A DNA stretch of 64,000 nucleotides from Salarchaeum japonicum (GCF_020614395.1 NZ_CP085324.1:935564-999563); one strand, 5' to 3'. Shown: positions 33,429 to 42,554, numbered from the stretch's first letter. Made by a program: numbers and translations. The notes: a model not told the origin generated them from the letters alone.

Positions 33429-34007
33429 ATGTTCCCCGAAACCATCGACACCGACAGACTCGAACTGAAACGCCTCGACACCCACGTGGACGTGCTCGAC
33501 TACTACGAGGTGTGCGCGCACGACCCCGCCATCGAGGAGATAACGCGGTACATGACGTGGAGTCCGCACGACACGCCGAAGGAGACGAAAGAGTACCTCG
33601 ACCACGTCCGCGAGCAGTGGGAGGACGCCGAGAGCGCCCAGTACGGCATCTTCCCGACGGACGCCGACGAACTCGCGGGCGCGACCGGGCTCGGCGTGGA
33701 CTGGGAGCGCGACCTGGGTACGCTCGGCTGTTGGCTCCGCAAGCCCTACTGGGGCCGCGGGTACTCGGGCGAACGCGCGGACGCCCTCCTCGAACTCGCG
33801 TTCGACACGCTCGACCTCGCCTGCGTGCAGGTGAGCCACGTCCCCGAGAACGAACAGTCGGAGCGCGCCATCACGAAGTACGTTGAGCGCCACGGCGGCC
33901 GCCGCGAAGGCCGCCTGCGGAACGCGCTCGCCGACCAGGACGGCGGCGTCCACGACGAAGTCCGGTACACCGTCACGCGCGAGGAGTACGAGACCGCGCG
34001 CGGATAG
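33429..34007 (+). CDS. RimJ/RimL-type GNAT acetyltransferase
   Basis: A 192-residue GNAT of the RimJ/RimL/AAC(6') class: TIDTDRLELKRLD at the start, GVDWERDLGTLGCWLRKPYWGRGYSGERADALLELAF (acetyl-CoA motif A) and NEQSERAITKYVERHGGRREG (motif B). It probably acetylates a protein N-terminus or a small amine; the substrate is unknown. Confidence 0.88.
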   Translation: MFPETIDTDRLELKRLDTHVDVLDYYEVCAHDPAIEEITRYMTWSPHDTPKETKEYLDHVREQWEDAESAQYGIFPTDADELAGATGLGVDWERDLGTLGCWLRKPYWGRGYSGERADALLELAFDTLDLACVQVSHVPENEQSERAITKYVERHGGRREGRLRNALADQDGGVHDEVRYTVTREEYETARG

Positions 34008-34058
34008 GGGGTCGGGGTCTCCGAGAGGCTTTTACCCCCTGCCGTCCAGAATCGGGGT

Positions 34059-34907
34059 GTGCTGGGCACGGACCCCCTCGACGAACTCTCGATTCCGGAC
34101 GGAACGACGGTCGAAGAACACGACCTCGTGACGGACGGCGACGTGCTCGTCGGCGGGCAGAGCACGGTCGAGTTCGGGGTTCGCGGCCACAACGTCATCG
34201 CGGGCGAACGCGTCCAGTTCGACGGCAACATCGAGGCCGAGGGCGACTGCCGGCTCGACATGTGGTGTGAAGTCGAGGGGAACGTGCTCGTCGGCGCGGA
34301 CGCCTACCTCGGCGAACGCGTGAACATCGACGGCCGCCTCGTCGTCGGCGGCGACCTCGACATCGGCGACGACGTGGACATCACGGAGGGATTCGAGGCG
34401 AACGGCTGGATCGTGATTCGGAACCCGATGCCGACCATCGTCTTCTTCATGGTCTACCTCTCCCACCTCCTCCGCATCGGCGAGGAGGAGGAAGCCCAAG
34501 ACCTCGTGGACGAACTGACGGACGCGGAGGAAGCGGAGCCGGTTCGGGTGCCGCGGAGCGCGCACGTCAGCGACGACGCGTGGCGCGTCTCCACGCCGGC
34601 GACCATCGGGGACGAGTGCCGGCTCCACGGGAACGTCCGCGCGACCGAAATCGAGGTCGGGCGAGAGAACAACATCTTCGGGAGCCTGCGCGCGCAGGGC
34701 GACATCGTCGTCGGCCCCGACACGAAGATTCACGGCGACGTGACCACCAGGGGCGGCGACGTGACCATCGAGTCGGGGGCGCTCGTCCTCGGGAACGTCT
34801 CCGGGACGGACGTGGAGATTCAGCCGGAGGCCGCGGTGGACGGCTCCATTCGGGCGAGCGGCGAGACGCGGATGGCGGGCACGGACGTGGAGCGAGAGCC
34901 CGAGTAG
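34059..34907 (+). CDS. Bactofilin/halofilin-like beta-helix protein
   Basis: A 282-residue protein built of short repeats typical of polymer-forming beta-helices (GNVLVGADAYLGERVNIDGRLVVGGDLDIGDDVDI; later IHGDVTTRGGDVTIESGALVLGNVSG). A hydrophobic stretch at about 117-140 (WIVIRNPMPTIVFFMVYLSHLL) and an acidic linker separate two beta-helix halves. It resembles bactofilin-type cytoskeletal proteins, including haloarchaeal halofilins. GTG at 34059 has a TTTTAC box about 29 nt upstream. Confidence 0.75.
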   Translation: MLGTDPLDELSIPDGTTVEEHDLVTDGDVLVGGQSTVEFGVRGHNVIAGERVQFDGNIEAEGDCRLDMWCEVEGNVLVGADAYLGERVNIDGRLVVGGDLDIGDDVDITEGFEANGWIVIRNPMPTIVFFMVYLSHLLRIGEEEEAQDLVDELTDAEEAEPVRVPRSAHVSDDAWRVSTPATIGDECRLHGNVRATEIEVGRENNIFGSLRAQGDIVVGPDTKIHGDVTTRGGDVTIESGALVLGNVSGTDVEIQPEAAVDGSIRASGETRMAGTDVEREPE

Positions 34908-35969
34908 TCAGTCGCGCGCCTGGTCGAGCGGGTCGTCGATTTCGCCCATCACCGCCTCGAACGCGTCCGTCGCCGTGACCAATCCGACGACCTCGCCGTC
35001 GCGGAGGACGAGTGCGAGTTCCTGATTCTCCGCCTGGAACTGGTCGATAGCGTCGCTGACGGTGGTGTCCGCGGAGAGCGTCATCGGCGGCGCGGCGACC
35101 TCGTCGAGCGTCATCTCGCCCGACCGGATGTCGTCGATGTGGTCGATGACCGCGGGCACGTAGACGATACCGACGAGGTCTTCGGGCGTCTCCCCGACGA
35201 GCGGGTATCGCGTGTGCGGCGACGACGTGAGGCGGTGGAGGTTCTCCTCGATGGACTCGGCGGTGGAGAGGAACACCACGTCCTCGCTATCCACCATCAC
35301 GTCCGTCACCGCGGTCGTCCCCACGTCGAGCGCGTTCACGACCTCGGTGAGGCGTTCCTCGGAGAGGTCGCCGCGTTCGAGCACGGATTCGAGGCGGTTC
35401 CGGAGTTCCGCGCGACTCTCGATGACGTCCTCCTCGGTTTCGAGCCACGCGCCCGTCATCTCCACGCCGAACAACCGCAGGGTGCCCTTCGCGATACCGT
35501 CCCCGAGCGTGATGATGGGGGAGATTGCGAAGTGGAACCAGTAGAGCGGCGCCGCGCCGTACTTCGCGACGAACCGGGAGCGCTCGACGCCGAGGTAGGT
35601 CGGCGTCTGCTCGCCGTGCGTCAAGTGGAGGAGGTTGATGAGGAGGAACGCGAGCACCGCGCCCGCGCCGACGGACGCGAGGAACGTCCCGTGGAACACC
35701 GGCTCGAAGATGGCGGCGAGCGCGGGTTCGGCGACGATACCGACCGCGATGCTGGACGCCGTAATCCCCACCTGACACGTCGTCAAGTAGAGTTCGAGGT
35801 CGTTCGTCATCTCCCACGCGCGCTCCAGCGCGGGGTTCCCGTCCACGAACTCCTCCTCGGTGAACTGGCGGGCGCGCGTCAGCGCGAACTCGATAGCGAC
35901 GAAGAAGCCGTTCGCGAGAATCAGCCCGAGACCCGCGACGAGACGTATCGTAATCTCAAGCGAATTCAT
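34908..35969 (-). CDS. CNNM/CorC-type membrane protein with CBS domains
   Basis: A 353-residue protein: a DUF21 membrane domain (about 1-150; NGFFVAIEFALTRARQF, TTCQVGITASSIAVGIVAEP) followed by two CBS domains (about 215-335; VTDVMVDSEDVVFLSTAESIEENL ... DAIDQFQAENQELALVLRDGEVVGLVTATD). Such hemolysin-C-like proteins transport or sense Mg(II) and related cations. The CorC/HlyC C-terminal domain is absent. Its stop abuts the stop of the convergent beta-helix gene. Confidence 0.9.
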   Translation of the reverse strand: MNSLEITIRLVAGLGLILANGFFVAIEFALTRARQFTEEEFVDGNPALERAWEMTNDLELYLTTCQVGITASSIAVGIVAEPALAAIFEPVFHGTFLASVGAGAVLAFLLINLLHLTHGEQTPTYLGVERSRFVAKYGAAPLYWFHFAISPIITLGDGIAKGTLRLFGVEMTGAWLETEEDVIESRAELRNRLESVLERGDLSEERLTEVVNALDVGTTAVTDVMVDSEDVVFLSTAESIEENLHRLTSSPHTRYPLVGETPEDLVGIVYVPAVIDHIDDIRSGEMTLDEVAAPPMTLSADTTVSDAIDQFQAENQELALVLRDGEVVGLVTATDAFEAVMGEIDDPLDQARD

Positions 35970-36059
35970 CGTCCCGGCGATTCAGTCCGGCGACGAATAG
36001 CCCTTATGGCGATTGTCAGCAACCGAAAGCCCTTCTTCGACGCTGTGACTACTCGGGCT

Positions 36060-37241
36060 ATGCTCTCTCTCGCGCTCGCCGGAAAGCCGAACGCCGGCAA
36101 GTCCACCTTCTACACGGCGGCGACGATGGCGGACGTGGACGTGGCGAACTACCCGTTCACGACCATCGACGCGAACCGCGGCGTGACCCACGTCCGCACC
36201 GACTGCCCCTGCCTCGAACGCGACGAGCGCTGCGGGCACGAACACTGTCACGACGGGAAGCGCTACGTCCCCGTCGAACTCCTGGACGTGGCGGGGCTCG
36301 TCCCGGGCGCGCACGAGGGGAAGGGCCTCGGGAACCAGTTCCTCGACGAGCTCACGAACGCCGACGCCATCCTGAACGTCGTGGACGCCACCGGCGGCAC
36401 GAACGCCGAGGGCGAACCCGTCGAAATCGGGAGTCACGACCCCCTCGAAGACATCGACTTCATCGAGCGCGAGATGGATCTCTGGCTCGCCGGCATCATC
36501 GACCGGAACTGGGAGACCGTCGAACGCCAGTCCCGCAGTCCCGGGTTCGACATGGACGACGCGCTCACCGACCTCCTCACCGGGTTCGGCGCGACCGAAC
36601 ACGACGTGGCGGCCTGCCTCCGCGAACTCGACTACCCCGAGAGTCCGATGGCGTGGGAGGACGACCACCGCGAAGCCCTCGCCACCCGCGTCCGCGAGCG
36701 CACGAAACCCATCGTCGTCGTCGCGAACAAGATAGACGCCGCGCCCGCGGAGAACGTCGAAGCCCTCCGCGCGCTCGACAAGCCCGTGATTCCCGCGACC
36801 GCGCAGGGCGAACTCGCGCTCCGCCGCGGCGCGGACGCCGGCGCTATCGACTACGACCCCGGCGACTCAACGTTCGAGGTCGTCGGCGAACTTCCCGACG
36901 ACCAGCGCGCGCTCCTCGACGCGCTCTCCGACACCATGGACGAGTACGGCGGCACCGGCGTCCAGCGCGCGCTCGATTACGCCGTCTACGACCTCCTCGA
37001 CCACATCACCGCCTACCCCGTCCAGGACGCCTCGAAGTGGACGGACGGCCAGGGGAACGTCCTCCCGGACGCCCACCTCCTCCCCCGCGGCAGCACGCCC
37101 GTCGACCTCGCGTACGCCGTCCACTCCGACATCGGCGACGGCTACCTCCACGCCGTCGACGCCAAGACCAGCATGGAAGTCTCGGACGCCTACGAACTCG
37201 AAGAAGGCGACGTCGTCAAGATCGTCAGCACCGCGAAGTAG
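36060..37241 (+). CDS. Obg-family GTPase/ATPase, YchF-like
   Basis: A 393-residue P-loop protein. G1 is AGKPNAGKSTFY, G3 is DVAGLVPGAHEGKGLGNQFLDEL, and NKID (VVVANKIDA) is G4. The C-terminal TGS domain (about 320-390; LPRGSTPVDLAYAVHSDIGDGYLHAVDA) identifies the YchF/Drg-like group, conserved in archaea and associated with ribosomes. The cysteine/histidine-rich CPCLERDERCGHEHC segment near residue 50 is typical of the archaeal form. Confidence 0.92.
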   Translation: MLSLALAGKPNAGKSTFYTAATMADVDVANYPFTTIDANRGVTHVRTDCPCLERDERCGHEHCHDGKRYVPVELLDVAGLVPGAHEGKGLGNQFLDELTNADAILNVVDATGGTNAEGEPVEIGSHDPLEDIDFIEREMDLWLAGIIDRNWETVERQSRSPGFDMDDALTDLLTGFGATEHDVAACLRELDYPESPMAWEDDHREALATRVRERTKPIVVVANKIDAAPAENVEALRALDKPVIPATAQGELALRRGADAGAIDYDPGDSTFEVVGELPDDQRALLDALSDTMDEYGGTGVQRALDYAVYDLLDHITAYPVQDASKWTDGQGNVLPDAHLLPRGSTPVDLAYAVHSDIGDGYLHAVDAKTSMEVSDAYELEEGDVVKIVSTAK

Positions 37242-37973
37242 CTACTCGTCGACGGTCTCGACGTTCTCGCGCACCCACTGAGCGGCGCGCTCGACCTCTC
37301 CACTATCTGTGCCGGTGACTTTGATGCGGTTCGGGTCGTCGGTCGCGGGATAACTGCCCACGGTCACGTCGAACCCGTCGCGCAGGTCTTCGAGTCGGCC
37401 GGTGAGCGCGCCCTCGGGGGCGGGCGTGTAGACGGTTTCCGAGACGACATCGCCGCCGAAATCCGCGGCCATCCGCTCGAAGACGGCTTTCATCTCCGCG
37501 GGAACGCCCGGGAGGACGTACACGGACTCGACGACCGCGCCGGGGGCGAGGCCGGCGTCGTTCGGGACGACGCGCGCGCCCTCGGGCACGCTCGCCCACG
37601 CGTCGAAATCGAGGTCGAGGTCGTACGCGTCCACCAGCTCGGGGTTGTCGTCCGCGAACTGCTCCGCCGTCTCGACCACCCGTGACTTTGCGTCGTCGCT
37701 CACCACGACATCGCGGCCGACGGCGTCCGCGACCGCGTCCATCGTCACGTCGTCCGGCGTCCCGCCGAGGCCGCCCGTGACGAGCACGGCGTCGAACCGC
37801 TCGCGCCACTCCCGCGTGTATGACGCGATGGTGTCGTGGTCGTCCGGGACGACGAGCACGCGCGTGACGGTCGCGCCGCGCTCCGTGAGCCGTCGCGAGA
37901 GCCAGGACGCGTTCGTGTTCTCCGTCTCCCCCGCGAGGAGTTCGTCCCCGACCGTGAGTAACGCGACTTCCAT
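37242..37973 (-). CDS. CinA-like molybdopterin-binding domain protein
   Basis: A 243-residue protein matching the N-terminal (MoCF/MogA-like) domain of CinA: TVGDELLAGETENTNASWLSRRL, VTGGLGGTPDDVTMDAVADAVGR and LPGVPAEMKAVFE. The nicotinamide-amidase C-terminal domain is missing, as usual in archaea. Possible role in pyrophosphatase-type nucleotide recycling. Its stop abuts the YchF-like gene's stop (TAGCTA). Confidence 0.88.
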   Translation of the reverse strand: MEVALLTVGDELLAGETENTNASWLSRRLTERGATVTRVLVVPDDHDTIASYTREWRERFDAVLVTGGLGGTPDDVTMDAVADAVGRDVVVSDDAKSRVVETAEQFADDNPELVDAYDLDLDFDAWASVPEGARVVPNDAGLAPGAVVESVYVLPGVPAEMKAVFERMAADFGGDVVSETVYTPAPEGALTGRLEDLRDGFDVTVGSYPATDDPNRIKVTGTDSGEVERAAQWVRENVETVDE

Positions 37974-38005
37974 ACCACGCCGTGGGCGCGGCGGACGGGT
38001 AAGGG

Positions 38006-39127
38006 TTATCGCACGCGGTCGGTCGCGCGCCGCATCCGCTCGACGGCCTTCTTGATGTTCTCCACGCCGTTCGCGTACGAGAGCCGCGCGTACCCCTCGC
38101 CGCGCTCCCCGAATGCGTCACCGGGGACGGCGACGACGCCCTCGTCCATCACGGCGTCCACCCAGCCCTCCGGCACCTCGGGGAACGCGTAGAACGCGCC
38201 GGACGGCGTCGGCACGTCGAGTCCCATGTCTTCGAGGCCGTCGAGCAGGACGTTCCGGCGCTCCTCGAACGCCGCCACCATCTCGTCAACGGGAGCCTGC
38301 GGGCCGGAGAGCGCGGCTTCCGCGGCGTACTGGGCCGGCGCGCTCGCGCACGCCTGCACGTACTGGTGGACGCGCACCATGCGGTCGACGCGCCGCTCGC
38401 TCCCCGCGACCCAGCCGAGCCGCCAGCCAGTCATCGAGTACGTCTTCGAGCACGCGTTCACCACGACGACGTTGTCGGACTCCGCGAATTCGAGGGGGCT
38501 GCGGTGCTCGCCGTCGAACACGATGTGTTCGTACACTTCGTCGCTGATGCAGAGCACGTCGTGTTCGTCCGCGATACGCGCGAACTCCCGCATATCCTCG
38601 GGCGGCGACACGGCCCCCGTGGGGTTGCCGGGGCTGTTCACGACGAACGCCGCCGTGTCCTCGGTGATGTGCTCCTCGACGGTCGCGGGGTCGAGCGTGA
38701 GGTCGTCACGCAGGGGGAGCGGCACCGGCTCGCCGCCCGCGAGTTTCGTGAGCGCGTCGTACGCGACGAACCCGGGGTCGGGGAACAGCACTTCCTCGCC
38801 CGCATCGACGTGCGCTTCCAGCGCGAGGTGGAGCGCCTCGCTCCCGCCGGCGGTGGCGACGACGCCGTTCTCGGGCACCGAGACGTCGTTGTCCCGGGCG
38901 TGTTTCTCCCGAATCGCCTCCCGGAGTTCGGGAATCCCGTAGTTCGACGTGTAGCCGTCCGTCTTCCCGGCCTGAATCGCGTCCACCGCGGCGTCCCGCG
39001 CGTGCTGGGGCGTCGGGAAGTCCGGCTGGCCGATGCCGAGGTTGATGGCGTCCTCGCTCGCCGCCTCGAACACTTCCCGGATGCCGCTGATGGATATCGA
39101 CTCCACGCGCTCGGAGAACTCCGTCAT
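38006..39127 (-). CDS. Class I/II PLP-dependent aminotransferase
   Basis: A 373-residue fold-type I aminotransferase. NLGIGQPDFPTP, SPGNPTGAV, DEVYEHIVFDGE and the PLP-lysine motif NACSKTYSMTGWRLGW are all present, with RLSYAN near the C terminus supplying the carboxylate-binding Arg. It is of the aspartate/aromatic group; exact substrate is uncertain. Confidence 0.92.
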   Translation of the reverse strand: MTEFSERVESISISGIREVFEAASEDAINLGIGQPDFPTPQHARDAAVDAIQAGKTDGYTSNYGIPELREAIREKHARDNDVSVPENGVVATAGGSEALHLALEAHVDAGEEVLFPDPGFVAYDALTKLAGGEPVPLPLRDDLTLDPATVEEHITEDTAAFVVNSPGNPTGAVSPPEDMREFARIADEHDVLCISDEVYEHIVFDGEHRSPLEFAESDNVVVVNACSKTYSMTGWRLGWVAGSERRVDRMVRVHQYVQACASAPAQYAAEAALSGPQAPVDEMVAAFEERRNVLLDGLEDMGLDVPTPSGAFYAFPEVPEGWVDAVMDEGVVAVPGDAFGERGEGYARLSYANGVENIKKAVERMRRATDRVR

Positions 39128-39427
39128 ACCTACCGACGCGGCGAGAATCCGTATAAACCTACGGCTTCAGGAACTGCGAACAGGCGGCGACTCCCTCGGT
39201 CGTGCCGGCGTCCCCGCCGGTTTCGCGCTCCGACACGACCCCACTCGTCAACTCATGGCCGCGACTGGCCGCCCACTCACTGATAAACGTTCGCCGTCAA
39301 CGAAACAGCCACCACGTGTTCTCGCGCGGAGCGCGAGATTCCCGGTTGCCTCCGGCGACCGCCCTTTTTCGTGAAGGGTTTGCCGCGAGCGGTCAGCGCG
39401 CGGCGCTGACCCGAGCGGGAAAACGGT
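39128..39427. other. Intergenic region with three hairpins
   Basis: No gene is visible in 300 bp. Three perfect or nearly perfect hairpins lie in its left-to-right 39.32-39.41 kb part: TCTCGCGC-GGA-GCGCGAGA (39320-39338), GGTTGCC-TCC-GGCGACC (39344-39360, one G-T pair) and GGTCAGCGC-GCG-GCGCTGACC (39391-39411). They follow the stop of the minus-strand PAC2 gene and may terminate it; the promoter of the aminotransferase gene occupies the other end (a CGTATAAAC TATA-like box near 39150). Confidence 0.55.
39391..39411. repeat. 9-bp perfect hairpin downstream of the PAC2 gene
   Basis: GGTCAGCGC and GCGCTGACC flank a GCG loop. On the minus strand it begins 17 nt after the PAC2 stop, preceded by CGTTTTC, so it may act in termination or 3'-end stability. 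Confidence 0.45.
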
Positions 39428-40174
39428 TCATTGGAACATCCGCATCGGCTGGGCCTGACTGGATTCTTCCTCGGACGCCTGTTGCATGCGCTGGGCGAGT
39501 TTCTCTTTCTGTTCGCGGATTTCTTCGGCGCGGTCGACGAGTTCGTCGGTGTTGACATCGACGCCGGTGATGGGTTCGATGCCGTTGGTGAGGAGTTGGT
39601 TGGCGGCGGCGGGGTCGGGGAACTGGGGGTCGCTCTCCACGACGAGGCCGACGGCGTCGAGGTGGGTTTCGCCGGCGCGGTTGAGGAGTGCGCCGGTGGG
39701 GCCGCCGACGACGCCGCGTTCGGGCGGGGTGGGGATGTCGTTCTCGTCGAGGAGGGTGGCGGCGTTCCCGGTGGCGACGCCGTAGATGTCGGGGATTTCG
39801 TCGGGCGTCTGGTCTTCGATGGGGAGACCGCTGAGGTAGAGGGGGGTGGCGTCCACGTCGGTGAGCCAGTTGGTGACGCTGTCGGCGAAGTCGACGGCGG
39901 CGGTGCGGGAGACGGGAACGTCGCTCTGGAGGGCGAGGAGGTCGCGTTCCTCGTCGGCGTAGATGCGGACGGGTGGTTCGATGCCGCGGTTGCCTTCGTC
40001 GTAGATGGCGACGCGGGGGATGCCGTCGGCGTCGATGCTGGCGACGTACTCCATGTCGAACTGGTCGACGAGGAGGTCGGTCGCGATTTTCCCGACCAGT
40101 CCGACGCCGGGCAGTCCTTCCACGAGCATCGGGTCGTCGAGGGATACGTCCGTCTTCTCGCGAACTCGGGCCAT
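39428..40174 (-). CDS. PAC2-family proteasome assembly chaperone-like protein
   Basis: A 248-residue PAC2 protein: DPMLVEGLPGVGLVGKIATDLLVDQ, LPIEDQTPDEIPDIYGVA and GVVGGPTGALLNRAGE. A coiled-coil tail (about 210-235) ends in MRMFQ, a possible HbYX-like motif (M-F-Q) by which archaeal Pba proteins dock on 20S proteasome alpha rings. It is distinct from the PAC2 gene at 5.3 kb and may be its partner. Confidence 0.9.
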   Translation of the reverse strand: MARVREKTDVSLDDPMLVEGLPGVGLVGKIATDLLVDQFDMEYVASIDADGIPRVAIYDEGNRGIEPPVRIYADEERDLLALQSDVPVSRTAAVDFADSVTNWLTDVDATPLYLSGLPIEDQTPDEIPDIYGVATGNAATLLDENDIPTPPERGVVGGPTGALLNRAGETHLDAVGLVVESDPQFPDPAAANQLLTNGIEPITGVDVNTDELVDRAEEIREQKEKLAQRMQQASEEESSQAQPMRMFQ

Positions 40175-40256
40175 ACTCGGGGGGACGGGGGGCGGACACA
40201 TAATTCGTGGGGCGGAGGCGAAACGCATTAGCGCGCGCTCGCCCACTCCGCTAGTA

Positions 40257-41162
40257 ATGGAGGCTATGCGGCGGTACGAGTCGATTATCGACGACTTCGA
40301 GGCGTTCCTCGACGCGTGCGAGCGCCCGCTCCCGACGGTGGTTCGCGTGAACACGATTACGGGGAGCGTGGAGCGCGCGGTGGCGGCGTTCGAGGACGAG
40401 GGCGTGGCGGTGTCGCGCCGCGAGTGGAGCGACCGCGTGCTCGAAGTCGATACGGAGAAACCGGGGAACACGTGGCCGTACGTCCACGGCTGGGTGCACG
40501 GCCAGGAGGAGGTGTCGGCGATTCCGGCGCGCGTCCTCGACCCCCAGCCGGGCGAGGCGGTCTGGGACACCTGTGCGGCTCCGGGAAGCAAGGCGACCCA
40601 GCTCGCCGACCTGATGGACGACACGGGACTCCTGGTGGCGAACGACGACAACCTCGGGCGGCTGTCGGCGCTCCGCGGGAACGCCGACCGTCTCGGCGTG
40701 ACGTGCGCGGCGGTGACGAACGCTGACGCGCGCCGGTTCGACCCGTCCGTGGTGGACGTGGACGCGTTCGACCGCGTGCTCGTGGACGCGCCCTGCACGT
40801 GCGAGGGGACGATTCGGAAGAACCTCGACGCGCTGGACGAGGCGAGTCCGGGCGCGAGCCGGAACCTCGCTCGACTTCAAGCGGACATCCTGCGGCGCGC
40901 CGTCGAACTCACGCGCGACGGCGGCACCGTCGTCTACTCGACGTGCACGTTCGCGCCCGAGGAGAACGAGGCCGTCGTGGACGAGATTCTAGGCGAGTTC
41001 GACGCGCTCTCGGTGGAGCCGTACGACATCGCGCTCGACCACGACGACGGCCTCACCGAGTGGAACGGAGAATCGTACGACGAGTCGCTGGCGAACGCGA
41101 AGCGCTTCTACCCGCACCAGAACGACACGGGCGGGTTCTTCGCGGCGAAACTCACGCTATGA
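40257..41162 (+). CDS. RNA cytosine-C5 methyltransferase (NSUN/RsmB-F type)
   Basis: A 301-residue SAM-dependent methyltransferase. DTCAAPGSKATQLA is the SAM-binding motif I, VDAPCTCEGTIRKN carries one catalytic cysteine (motif IV) and VYSTCTFAPEENEAVVD the nucleophilic cysteine (motif VI). It methylates tRNA or rRNA cytosines. Its TGA overlaps the next ATG (ATGA); the partner protein may supply an RNA-binding domain. ATG at 40257 has a CATTAG box about 30 nt upstream. Confidence 0.93.
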   Translation: MEAMRRYESIIDDFEAFLDACERPLPTVVRVNTITGSVERAVAAFEDEGVAVSRREWSDRVLEVDTEKPGNTWPYVHGWVHGQEEVSAIPARVLDPQPGEAVWDTCAAPGSKATQLADLMDDTGLLVANDDNLGRLSALRGNADRLGVTCAAVTNADARRFDPSVVDVDAFDRVLVDAPCTCEGTIRKNLDALDEASPGASRNLARLQADILRRAVELTRDGGTVVYSTCTFAPEENEAVVDEILGEFDALSVEPYDIALDHDDGLTEWNGESYDESLANAKRFYPHQNDTGGFFAAKLTL

Positions 41163-41662
41163 GAGGAAACGACAGCACGCAGTTCGACCGCCTCCCCGAG
41201 ACGGCCGCCGACCGCGAGGTCGAGGGCCGCCCCAGTCGGGAGGCAGTGGTGGAGTGGTGGACGGATCGGTTCGGGCTGGACGCGTCGATATTCGAGGGGT
41301 ACACGTTCTGGGAGAAGGGCGCGGGGCGCGTGTGGGCGCTGCCGGCGAACCCGGAGCTGCCCGTTCCGGTGGAAGCGCTGGGGTTGAACGTTCTCCGGAC
41401 GCGCCAGGAGCACTGGAAGCCGACGACCGCGGGCGTTCAGCGGTTCTGCCGGGACGCCACGCGGAACGTCGTGGAACTGAACCGCGAGCAGGCGGAGCGG
41501 TTCCTCGCGGGCGACGACCAGGAACTCGACTGGGACGGCGACTGGGGCTACCTCGTCGCCGCGCACGACATCGCGGACGGACTCGAACCAATCGGCGTCG
41601 GCCTGTTCACGTACGGGTCGCTTCAGTCGATGGTGCCGAAGGGCCGTCGCCGCGAGTTCTAG
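41159..41662 (+). CDS. PUA-like partner of the RNA m5C methyltransferase (DUF7122-like)
   Basis: A 167-residue protein: WWTDRFGLDASIFEGYTFWEKGAGRVWAL, then NPELPVPVEALGLNVLRTRQEHWKPTTAGVQRF and EAERFLAGDDQELD-like residues ending in VAAHDIADGLEPIGVGLFTYGSL. The pattern is that of PUA-like RNA-binding domains fused to NOL1/NOP2/Sun proteins; in haloarchaea it is a separate gene (I recall DUF7122). The 4-nt overlap with the methyltransferase supports a shared function. Its 3' end overlaps the convergent M23 gene by 56 bp. Confidence 0.75.
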   Translation: MRGNDSTQFDRLPETAADREVEGRPSREAVVEWWTDRFGLDASIFEGYTFWEKGAGRVWALPANPELPVPVEALGLNVLRTRQEHWKPTTAGVQRFCRDATRNVVELNREQAERFLAGDDQELDWDGDWGYLVAAHDIADGLEPIGVGLFTYGSLQSMVPKGRRREF

Positions 41663-42554
41663 GCGCGACCGTCGCCGGCGCAGTGACGTATCCGGCGGCG
41701 ACTCGTTCCCGGTCGCCGTCGCGCTCCCGCTCGAAGTCGCTGAACGTCGGCGGGAGCCCGGCGGCGAGGAAGAAGTTCGGAGTGTCCTGGAGCTGGTAGT
41801 GGATGTGGGGTTCCGTGGAGTTCCCGGAGTTCCCGCACGCGCCGAGGCGCTCGCCGCGCTCGACCTCGTCGCCGACGGAGACGCACACGCTGTCCTCCTG
41901 GAGGTGGGCGAGCAGGCTGTACTCGCCGTTCCCGTGGTCGAGGACGACGTGGTTCCCGCGGATGTCCCACGTCCGCCACTCCGTCCAGCCGGTGCCGGGC
42001 CGGGGGAAGTCCCGAATGCCGTCCGTCGCGCGGACGACCGTTCCGGGTGCGGGCGCGACGACAGGCTCGCCGAAGCAGTGGTAGTCCGCGCAGTCCGCGC
42101 CGTCCCCCTCGTGGGTCGCGCCGTCGCGCTCCCGGAGGAAGTCGTACGCGTAGCGTTGCGCGAGCAGCTCCCACGAGTGCGAGGTGTCGCGGGTGACGCC
42201 GCCGTTCACGGCCGTCCACGAGCCCTCGAACGGCAGGGTGAGGCGGACGGACTGCTCGTACGACTCCGCGTCAGGGAAGCGCCCGCGGTAGCGGACGAGG
42301 GGCGCGAGCTGGCCGGCGAGTTGGGCGAGCGACGCCGCGAGCCGCCACGGCAGCAGTTCGAACAGTACCTGGGAGAGCAGGAAGCGCGCGGAGCGTCCGC
42401 GGTCGCCGCCCGCGAGCAGTGGCGCGACGAGCGGCCACAACCCGAAGAGGAAGAACAGCATGAACACCTCCGGCCACTCCGGGCCGACACCGAACGCGGA
42501 CGGGACGCCGAGGAATCCGAGGTAGAACAGCGACCCGGGATCGAACTTCACCAT
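41607..42554 (-). CDS. M23 family (LytM-like) peptidase domain membrane protein
   Basis: A 315-residue protein with two N-terminal hydrophobic helices (about 5-22 and 27-47). The C-terminal M23 domain includes YAYDFL, GEPVVAPAPGTVV, GNHVVLDHGNGEYSLLAHLQ and the HIH pair (about residue 250) of the zinc site. Archaea lack murein, so the substrate is unclear. ATG at 42554 is preferred over an upstream in-frame ATG. The tail overlaps the convergent PUA-like gene by 56 bp. Confidence 0.85.
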   Translation of the reverse strand: MVKFDPGSLFYLGFLGVPSAFGVGPEWPEVFMLFFLFGLWPLVAPLLAGGDRGRSARFLLSQVLFELLPWRLAASLAQLAGQLAPLVRYRGRFPDAESYEQSVRLTLPFEGSWTAVNGGVTRDTSHSWELLAQRYAYDFLRERDGATHEGDGADCADYHCFGEPVVAPAPGTVVRATDGIRDFPRPGTGWTEWRTWDIRGNHVVLDHGNGEYSLLAHLQEDSVCVSVGDEVERGERLGACGNSGNSTEPHIHYQLQDTPNFFLAAGLPPTFSDFERERDGDRERVAAGYVTAPATVAPRTRGDGPSAPSTEATRT

